From the NCBI GenBank assembly GCA_025529335.1, contig JAMYHX010000032.1:62001-126000 (forward strand): DNA of 64,000 nucleotides, written 5' to 3'. The DNA is from Rhizopus sp. PT2906. Lineage: Eukaryota; Mucoromycota; Mucoromycetes; Mucorales; Rhizopodaceae. Position 1 is the stretch's first letter. Each line of letters opens with the position of its first letter. The notes beneath the pieces were generated by a model. It was given only the letters and a program-made list of their open reading frames with translations. It was not told the DNA's origin and did not search any database. Both the position numbers and the translations under genes were made by a program. Below, piece after piece: positions 57,437 through 64,000 of this stretch.

Positions 57437-58730
57437 TTAAACTTTACGAGAAAGCACGGCATAAACTATATAATCATAGTTGTCTGCCCTTAGCAAATAC
57501 CAAAGGTCAACCAGGAACTTTTCTTCGTCTTGCTCATCTTTTAATCCAAGGACAGACTTAATGGCAGGCATCATACCCTTTGTTACTTCATGCCAGCTCC
57601 AAGCAAATCTCTTTGCTGTTCTATTATCATCGGCTTTTTTAAAGGAAAGGTGAATAAAAAACGCGTCTTTTACATTTTAATAGATTTATACATGTTACAC
57701 TCTTTGCATTCAGATTGAGCTATTTCAGTACCATCAAATTCTCCAACCATTCTTTCCAATATCCTTTCCGATGCAAGTATTATGTCTTCTAGAATTTGAA
57801 ACAACGTGCACTAGACGAAATGAAGATACGTAAACCATGCGTATGACTTGGTATATCATCTTACCTGAATCCGTAAACCTATGAGTGGCATTATTACCAT
57901 GATGATCCTAATTTATTTTTAGTATAAAGATATCGTTTTTTCTTGCGAGAAATAAACCTTTATGGCAATAGGCCATTCTTCTTCTTTCAATGCATAACAA
58001 GGTATCTTATTTGAACAAAATCGAAAGTATTATCTGAATAGGGTAAGCCTTTTACCACATTGACCAACTCAAACGTAAAGTTCTTTGGTCGAGTTTTTTC
58101 ATTCACTACATTTACGATATCACATCCAAAGTATAAACAAGCTGGGGATTCAATAAACATATCCTAGAGTTGCCTTGTTCAGTTACCATTTATATTTTTA
58201 TGAACTACTACGTACCATAGACCATACACCAGATCCGTATCTATGTCCAAGATGGATGGTTCTTTATTAAAATCCAATGCTTCTCTTGCACTTGATAATA
58301 TATCTCTATTTGGGATAACAGAAAGGATGAGCTCAAATGTCTATCAAAGCACACCTGTACATACCCTCCAAATAGGCCCTTGATAGCAAAATGTTGCTGA
58401 AAAAAACAAAAATTGTATTAGACCATGGTTACATATTTGAACTTGCAGCATACGTCAGTGAGTCTTAGTTGTTCATCTTCATCTTTTGGCAGCCAATATG
58501 TAGATGCTTTTTTCGTTATGGAGCTCTCTCTCAGTCTTTCAAGTGTATAGCACTCATGATACAATTAGATAGTTTCAAGCGAAAAAGAAATAAGAAAGAC
58601 TTGTATAAATGACACTTTCTTAATGTAATTTGTATTACAGTTGACAGCTTACCAAACGTACAATGTGTTACCACATAAATAGCACACAGCTCTTGTACGA
58701 TTGCATTAAACGGACAATTCATCATTCTAC
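57437..58730 (-). pseudogene. SAM-dependent methyltransferase pseudogene
   Basis: Minus strand. Segments in order: start region M-N-C-P-F-N-A-I (58720-58660); T-Y-W-L-P-K-D-E-D-E-Q-L-R-L-T-D (58515-58455); Q-H-F-A-I-K-G-L-F-G-G; P-S-I-L-D-I, then after a one-base shift near 58240, Y-G-S-G-V-W-S-M, the glycine-rich SAM loop; D-M-F-I-E-S-P-A-C with F-G-C-D-I-V-N-V; G-L-P-Y-S-D-N-T-F-D-F-V-Q; a second one-base shift before L-K-E-E-E-W-P-I-A-I-K (about 57990); and the tail R-F-A-W-S-W-H-E-V to Y-A-V-L-S-R-K-V. The post-motif region around 57890-57960 is scrambled. Class I methyltransferase of a family common in fungi; substrate unknown. Two frameshifts argue it is dead. Confidence 0.65.
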
Positions 58731-59017
58731 CATAAATAATGAATAATAACAACAAAACAATCGTCCACGTTGCCAACACAATGGTCTATAAGGGCATACT
58801 TTTAAAATGTATATTACTAAGCCTAAGCATAAAACAAAGCTTATTTGCTTCTATATATTACAACTACACATCAGCCCTCCTCTGTCTGCATGCTGAACTT
58901 CAAATAATGACAGCAAGAGGAATGACTTTAAAAATTAAGAGTCCATTGCAGATAGAGCAGACAGAAAGGGAGGGTGGTGACTGCAATGCTTTAAAAGAAT
59001 GAATTGCCATGTTCTTT

Positions 59018-59839
59018 CTACAGTTTTTCAGCCAGTTTTTCCAAGACGTTTACCAGGCGATCCATTATCTCTCTTCGTTCTTTGTGTTTTTTATCTTCTC
59101 TTGCCTTTTGCTCTTCTAATAATTCCACGCGCCTGCGCATCAGACAGAGCATCTCTTTCCGGAATTCTTGTTCAGATAGCTCTTTTGGTGATTCCTGATG
59201 GGGGCTAAGCTGCACCTGATCTGTTTCTGGCGTGGCTGTAGAACGCGATATTGTGCCATTCTCGGGAGAACAAGCTGTTACATGAGCAGGGCTAGATGGT
59301 ATGGAAGCGCTGGTTGGGGGAATATGGCCGGCACCAGAGTTTTGAGGATTTGTTGTGTTGGGTTCTTCCAGGGCTCCTTCCGACACAGAGCGTCGAGTAG
59401 TCTCTGGCGGAACGATACGACTGGTTTGAAAAATAAATGTTACTTTGTCAAAATAAGGCCAGATCTGTTGACCTGTGGGGCCACCAGGTGTTAATGATGA
59501 TGCTATATTACTGTATTCATGCTCTATCTCTTGCCATTTCATCTGCATCTTTTCTTTTGTCATATTTCCTAAAAAGTCTGGTGGTATCACTTTTTCTTTT
59601 TCAAGTTGCATCAAATGAAAAGCCAATGCGGCAAACGCCTTTTGGTAATACTCCTCTCTTTGATTTGGTTCATTTGTTATGTGTCTATAGAAAATGGCCA
59701 TAATGTCTACTAGAATTGATATGGCTGGTTCTGGCCACACTACACATGCTGCTGCTTCTACTGCTTGCGGTGAACGTACGACTACTTTTTGCTGGTCCTT
59801 ATCAAAAGAGACCATTCTAATACCTCTAAACCCTGGCAT
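59018..59839 (-). CDS. Myb/SANT-like DNA-binding protein, possibly transposon-derived
   Basis: Intronless, 273 residues, minus strand. Residues about 33-135 form a helical domain with W-P-E-P-A-I-S-I-L-V-D-I-M, T-K-E-K-M-Q-M-K-W-Q-E-I-E-H-E-Y and W-P-Y-F-D-K-V-T-F-I-F, the three-tryptophan/aromatic pattern of Myb/SANT-like domains seen in trihelix proteins and in accessory proteins of Harbinger-type transposons. A Ser/Pro/Thr-rich linker (145-215) and a charged C-terminal coiled coil (218-273) follow. No transposase is nearby and the frame is intact, so it may be a domesticated or solo gene. Neighbour debris is consistent with mobile-element origin but does not prove it. Confidence 0.65.
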   Translation of the reverse strand: MPGFRGIRMVSFDKDQQKVVVRSPQAVEAAACVVWPEPAISILVDIMAIFYRHITNEPNQREEYYQKAFAALAFHLMQLEKEKVIPPDFLGNMTKEKMQMKWQEIEHEYSNIASSLTPGGPTGQQIWPYFDKVTFIFQTSRIVPPETTRRSVSEGALEEPNTTNPQNSGAGHIPPTSASIPSSPAHVTACSPENGTISRSTATPETDQVQLSPHQESPKELSEQEFRKEMLCLMRRRVELLEEQKAREDKKHKERREIMDRLVNVLEKLAEKL

Positions 59840-61170
59840 GTTTATGTTTCCACAAGTGATATAATTGGCTTCTTTATGTACAAAAGTATATAAAAGAAGA
59901 AAGAAAGAAAAGAAATAGAATATGAAAAGGCTGTTGTTGAATCCATGCTTTTAAAAGGCACGTAACAGTGGCTTGCTTTGCTTTATTTGGAAGATGATAA
60001 AATGTTCTTATTTTGATTGGATCTGAGATTTAAATGGATGGATACTTTCTTTTTAAACAAGTGCATACACGAAATGATGGTTTACTTTTATAAAATAAAA
60101 GAAATACTTATAGAGCAAGTCTTCCATTGTCTCTCTTCTTGTTTAAACTCAACAATCTCGTTCTCATATGCTTCTATAATTTCGTCAATCTGTCACAAGT
60201 TTCTTTTTATTATCTTGAATATTTGATGCTGCTACTGCTGTTGTTGTTGTTGTTGAGGAAGAGCTTCGTTTCTTTCAATAACGGGCAAGATATCAATCGT
60301 GTCTCCTCAAGTTCAGCTTTATCACCGTTGCTAAAGCATTCGGAAGCAAGAGCTTCGTTTTCAAAGTTCACAAAACGCGACTTAAATAATGAGATATGAA
60401 TAGCGGTTATAAAAAGGAAGCTGGTTAGACTTGCTTTGCTTATTTTAGCTTGCAAATATGCAAAAGACACTATGTTGTGTCCAAATCTGATTCTTAGGCT
60501 TTCTACAAGCCCAACAGAAAGCTTTCATAATGTATAAAAGGAGAGAAAAAGAACAAAAATGATAATCTTTTTACCTTTTTGCAAGTTTAAAAGTCAACGA
60601 CAAGCAACGTTAATTCTTTGTTGAAAAGAAAAAAGAGGGATATTATTAAAAGGAGACGCGTGTAATTTTATAGAATAAATGCGGTCAATTTATAGCAGAG
60701 TATATGCTCTGATACGAAGCTGCAAACAGTCAATCTTTCTAATAATGTATATTCCTGATCAGATACGCCTTTTTATGGAGATATTACAAGAATTATTAAC
60801 CATGAATGAGACCGCTAGGATGCATTTGACATTTCGAAATAGTACATATGTCTTGTTTAATGAATTTAATGCAAGCAGCAGAGCTGTCTTTTGCAGGAAT
60901 ACTTTTGAAATAACCATTAGGAGTATGTCCCGGAATATTCCTTTAAGCGTTATTCTGTTCATATTTGAATAGAACAAGAGACATAAGGGCGCTAAGATTA
61001 CACTGGTATGATTATCTTGCCTGTCTACTTTGAGAATGCACCTGACAGGGAGAGATGCTTTCTTTTCTTTAGCAACAGGACAAACTTTATCCTTTGGCCT
61101 TTTAGCTATTTAACCTCAGACTCGCTTTTAGGGTTAAAATGCCGTAACTAGGGTCCAGCTTCTTTTCTTC
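59840..61170. other. Intergenic stretch between the Myb-like gene and COA1
   Basis: About 1.33 kb. It contains a GTT trinucleotide run (60237-60253), open frames at 60210-60470 (minus) and 60679-60972 (plus) with no family, and repeat family 2 copy 2 at 60565-60673. The COA1 promoter must be at the right end. No gene called. Confidence 0.4.
60565..60673 (+). repeat. Dispersed repeat family 2, copy 2
   Basis: Matches 43350-43455 in order and orientation (TTTAAAAGTCAA, CTTTGTTGAAAAGAAAA, GGATATTATTAAAAG, TTTTATAG). The open frame at 60679-60972 starts right after it. I cannot tell whether this is a promoter of a multicopy gene or a small element. Confidence 0.6.
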
Positions 61171-61768
61171 ATGTCATTTTTAGCTTTTCGTCTCAGACCA
61201 GCCATCGTTATAAATACCACCAGACGACGTTTATTTGCCTCAAAAACAGTTGTTGTCGATCGTCAATTACCCAGTCCCTCTCCCCCCTCTAGAAAGCGTT
61301 GGATCTGGGCTGGTGCAGGTGTTGGTGCTGTCGTCTGGGCTGTTGGTCTCGGTGCAGCTTTAAACCACCAACGTTTGTCAAGCAGTGTCGTTCATGGCAC
61401 ATTATTTACTGTAAAATATGACCCTCGTGTGATTGCTCTCGTAGGAGACCGTGTGAACTATGCCGATAAATGGCCTTGGATTGGTGGAACTGTAAATCAC
61501 TTGAAAGGAAAAGTTGACATTACATTTGACATTAAGGGATCATCAAGTAAGGAAAAAAAGCAGTAAAGACACAATTCCTTTCCCTTTTTAATTATACTTT
61601 TTATTATTAGACGAACGAGCGCGTGTGCATTTTGTATCAAGACGAGTTGGCTATGAATGGAGGACAGTAGAGTTTTCTGTGACTCGAGAATCAGATAAGA
61701 AGACAATAGACATCGGCCATCAAGCTTTAATCGAATCTGGAGATTCCTTGATTGTACAACAGCAATAA
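61171..61768 (+). CDS. COA1: Mitochondrial cytochrome oxidase assembly protein Coa1-like
   Basis: Two exons: 61171-61546 and 61611-61768, 177 residues. Residues 1-25 are basic and hydroxylated, a mitochondrial presequence. One membrane segment (W-I-W-A-G-A-G-V-G-A-V-V-W-A-V-G-L-G) spans about 44-61. The soluble part carries the Coa1/Tim21-type fold features: L-F-T-V-K-Y-D-P-R-V, W-P-W-I-G-G-T-V-N, G-K-V-D-I-T-F-D-I-K-G and R-R-V-G-Y-E-W-R-T-V-E-F-S-V. Coa1 acts in the inner membrane during Cox1 maturation. Convergent with the next gene, only 18 bp between stop codons. Confidence 0.82.
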
Positions 61769-61786
61769 ACTATATCTCTTTATTAT

Positions 61787-64000
61787 TTACACATTATTAC
61801 AAAGACCATTCATAAATATTTGATTTTCAATATCAACAATATCAGCTGCTACATGATTTGAAGGACAATCAATGCTTTCCAGCTTCTCCTCCCATGTCTT
61901 TGATTCACCCAGTATCCTCGTATCCCAGACAGTTGCATTAAGTTCCGAGACAAATTTGTGCCTGACCTCAGCATCAAATACATCCACTCGAGGACCACTT
62001 ACTTGTCGATCACGAGACGAGTGATCCACTCGACAGCAATAGAATTGAGGTGTACGATAAACGATGCGGGTCTTTGAGAGGTCATAATGAGTTTTGATTT
62101 GTAAAATAAGTCGATCCACATCTCTTAGATAGGGCTCTAATTCTAAAAAGGCAGCATCCCAATTTCCAAGCGAAAACACTGCTACATCAGTAGCTACAGT
62201 ATTACCATCCACTGCAGTTTGCCAAGGAGGATTATTAAGATATGTAAGTCCATCCCATTTATAAGAGCTAATTTTAAAGGCATCTCTAGGATTACGCTTC
62301 CTAATCTCGGGATCATCCCATTCTGTATGGCCTAGACCTTTCGATTGAGCAATTGTATTGTTCATATCCACATTCACACGTCGTCCACCCGCATCAAACC
62401 ACACGGGTTGCCAAAATGGTTCTGTGTAATCTTCGCAGTAGCAGCTTCTTGTCTGTTCAGGTATGAAATACTTGTATTCTTGAGGGGAACTGTAGCCAAC
62501 CTCGGACTGATTCATAGTTTGTGTAGGTAATGTAGCCTGACGCTTGTCCAAAGAATGTGTTAAAGTCTTGTTGATATTGGGTAAGAGATCGTCAGGAACA
62601 ATAGACTCCGTAATGTGATTTTCCCAGTTTTTGCACCAATGACCGTGACTAATAAATTTTTTAAGTGATCGACGGATGTTTGAGTCGCCATACATATCCA
62701 TCCCACGACTGTATTTGTGAGCTACACAACGATTGAACTGCTCATAAGTTATATGACGGTATCTACAGCTATAAGGAGCCCAATATTTGCCATGGCGAGT
62801 AAGACCCAAGACCTGAACCTGTTTACGAGACTTTGGCCAAGGCAGCCATCTTCCAGGATGATCTGAACCGGTACAAAGAGTTAATTGCAGATGCTCATCC
62901 AGCAACTTCTCTGCAAGTTTCTCAGGATCATCATTATTTCTATCCCCAATAAGCAGCTTTTGAGTAGGTAGGACAGGTAATTCGATAGGTGCATAGGGTG
63001 TCACAGGGCCGTATTCAAAGTTGTACCTGCCTTCCAAAAATTCCAAGAGCGCAAAAAGTTTGTATTCACCTTCCTGAGGAAGAGTAATTTGAGCTTCATA
63101 GATACGCATCCTCATCCGTTCATACAATTCGTCTTCCCTTAGACGCGCCCACTCTGGAAGGTTAGTGCTAACATGATTCAACATTCTTGCCATTGTTCTT
63201 AGCAGTCTGTGGCCCGACCAAGGTTGCATTTGAATAGGAAGGCTTGCGTTTGTTTTCAAGTCCTGAAGCCAGACCATGGCAGTATCCCACCAGGGGTAGG
63301 TCAAATCTTGATTATTTCTTGGATAGGGTTTATATAGAAAACGGTGTGGGTCTTCAGCATCTATAGGTCGATAAGGCACGATCAACCTTATGCACAGCTG
63401 ATCGCCTTGATGAAGACTTGATTGATTAGAAAAGGGCAAGAGGACAAAAGGCTCGTTCAAGTTGATACTGTTGTCTTCGAAAAAGTCATCTGAATCTTTT
63501 GATGGAACATATTCAGCCACGATATGACGGAGAATAGGGTAAGGAATAGGCTGTCGTGCGCAGGCAAATGTGTCACTGGAGGGATGTGTTGTATGATCTA
63601 ACCACTGCTCTGTCCAGGGCACTGACTTCTTCAAAAGCTTATTGATGGTTACTGTCTCTATCATTCCCCTTGATCCAGGAAACCAAATGAGCATGTTATC
63701 TTCTACTGGGTATTTATCCAAATCAATATAGTATGGTTCTTTCTGCGTTGGAACTGTAAAGTTGATATTTCTATTGGGAATATAAGAGTTGTTTGTGGGT
63801 GATTTATTTGACGATGGACTATCCGATAGATCTAGATTTTGATCCATTCCCTCCTCCTCTTCAAATGAATCAATATAATTTGACCGAGTGAAATATATTA
63901 AATAAGATGTAACAGAGATAATCCCAATGGCCAAGATTAAAGCGTGCCATCTTTTTTTAGATGTTTGCCTTGGTGTTTGCTGCTCTAATAAAGAATATTC
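61787..64000 (-). CDS. NXPE/PC-esterase-like type II membrane protein, 5' end outside the window
   Basis: Minus strand, a single open frame of at least 737 residues that runs through the right edge without a usable ATG, so the start lies beyond 64000. Near the edge, K-K-R-W-H-A then a hydrophobic stretch L-I-L-A-I-G-I-I-S-V-T-S-Y-L-I-Y-F forms a signal anchor, giving type II topology. An acidic Ser/Asn-rich stalk follows. The C-terminal half has M-Y-G-D-S-N-I-R-R, the GDS block of the GDSL/PC-esterase fold, and later N-W-D-A-A-F-L-E-L-E with V-D-H-S-S-R-D. The overall plan resembles NXPE proteins and fungal relatives. Inference: a Golgi enzyme acting on glycans by esterification or its reversal. 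Confidence 0.72.
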   Translation of the reverse strand, partial: EYSLLEQQTPRQTSKKRWHALILAIGIISVTSYLIYFTRSNYIDSFEEEEGMDQNLDLSDSPSSNKSPTNNSYIPNRNINFTVPTQKEPYYIDLDKYPVEDNMLIWFPGSRGMIETVTINKLLKKSVPWTEQWLDHTTHPSSDTFACARQPIPYPILRHIVAEYVPSKDSDDFFEDNSINLNEPFVLLPFSNQSSLHQGDQLCIRLIVPYRPIDAEDPHRFLYKPYPRNNQDLTYPWWDTAMVWLQDLKTNASLPIQMQPWSGHRLLRTMARMLNHVSTNLPEWARLREDELYERMRMRIYEAQITLPQEGEYKLFALLEFLEGRYNFEYGPVTPYAPIELPVLPTQKLLIGDRNNDDPEKLAEKLLDEHLQLTLCTGSDHPGRWLPWPKSRKQVQVLGLTRHGKYWAPYSCRYRHITYEQFNRCVAHKYSRGMDMYGDSNIRRSLKKFISHGHWCKNWENHITESIVPDDLLPNINKTLTHSLDKRQATLPTQTMNQSEVGYSSPQEYKYFIPEQTRSCYCEDYTEPFWQPVWFDAGGRRVNVDMNNTIAQSKGLGHTEWDDPEIRKRNPRDAFKISSYKWDGLTYLNNPPWQTAVDGNTVATDVAVFSLGNWDAAFLELEPYLRDVDRLILQIKTHYDLSKTRIVYRTPQFYCCRVDHSSRDRQVSGPRVDVFDAEVRHKFVSELNATVWDTRILGESKTWEEKLESIDCPSNHVAADIVDIENQIFMNGLCNNV

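Noticed and set aside
1..64000. CRISPR arrays, tRNA or rRNA genes, biosynthetic or defence gene cluster
   Set aside because: No regularly spaced repeats with spacers, no tRNA T-arm consensus, no rRNA-like stretch; neighbouring genes belong to unrelated housekeeping pathways.

Overview
This window is nuclear DNA of a fungus, and the best fit is Mucoromycota, probably Mucorales. Three things point there. The sequence is AT-rich, with compact genes full of short (about 50-65 bp) GT-AG introns. The host genes include several that ascomycete yeasts have mostly lost: HIRA-type histone chaperone, ELMOD2-like, RWDD2-like, LRRC58-like and eIF4E2/3-type. The mobile-element debris (Helitron, Fanzor/TnpB-like, non-LTR reverse transcriptase, and a nuclease-like multicopy family) is of kinds I associate with mucoralean genomes. 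The order-level call is inference. I saw no rRNA, tRNA or CRISPR array.

Layout. 1-2.0 kb: no gene seen. 2.0-15.5 kb: dense genes: secreted CAP protein, mitochondrial rhodanese, G-alpha subunit, eL37, an MFS transporter, an RWDD2-like protein divergent from VPS33, a two-finger GATA factor, and an ELMO-domain protein whose stop overlaps the GATA stop. 15.5-18.5 kb: accessory stretch with a broken nuclease-like gene and a reverse-transcriptase scrap. 18.6-31.0 kb: dense again: a protein with UIM, SIM-like repeats and a UBZ4 finger, then TAF4, followed by a head-to-tail run of minus-strand genes (MIC19, YOS9, eIF4E2/3-type, LRRC58-like, HIRA). 31.4-37.7 kb: accessory region with a Helitron fragment, two copies of a decayed gene family that share an upstream repeat, and one small membrane-protein gene between them. 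38-52.7 kb: START-domain protein, ULS1-like SNF2/RING translocase, RAD6, eL30, RPN8, a Rab2-type GTPase, SPO11 and RPC19. 52.9-55.05 kb: a Fanzor-like remnant directly behind a truncated Helitron helicase. 55.2-64 kb: NDC1, a frameshifted methyltransferase pseudogene, a Myb/SANT-like gene, COA1, and a large NXPE/PC-esterase-like gene running off the right edge.

The host genes are mostly housekeeping genes from unrelated pathways: transcription (TAF4, HIRA, RPC19, GATA factor), translation (eL37, eL30, eIF4E2/3-type), ubiquitin and proteasome (RAD6, RPN8, ULS1-like, UIM/SIM/UBZ protein), membrane traffic (VPS33, Rab2, ELMOD2), ER quality control (YOS9), mitochondria (MIC19, COA1, rhodanese), nuclear pore (NDC1) and meiosis (SPO11). 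I see no biosynthetic or defence cluster. Exon boundaries were fitted by hand from splice signals, reading frame and family conservation, so single junctions may be wrong.

The most interesting items are the Helitron-linked Fanzor remnant, the UIM/SIM-repeat/UBZ protein with a 20-residue triplication, the two decayed gene copies with a shared upstream repeat, GC-AG introns in two genes, 11-nt and 12-nt microexons, and a stretch with several consecutive hairpins near 51.4 kb.
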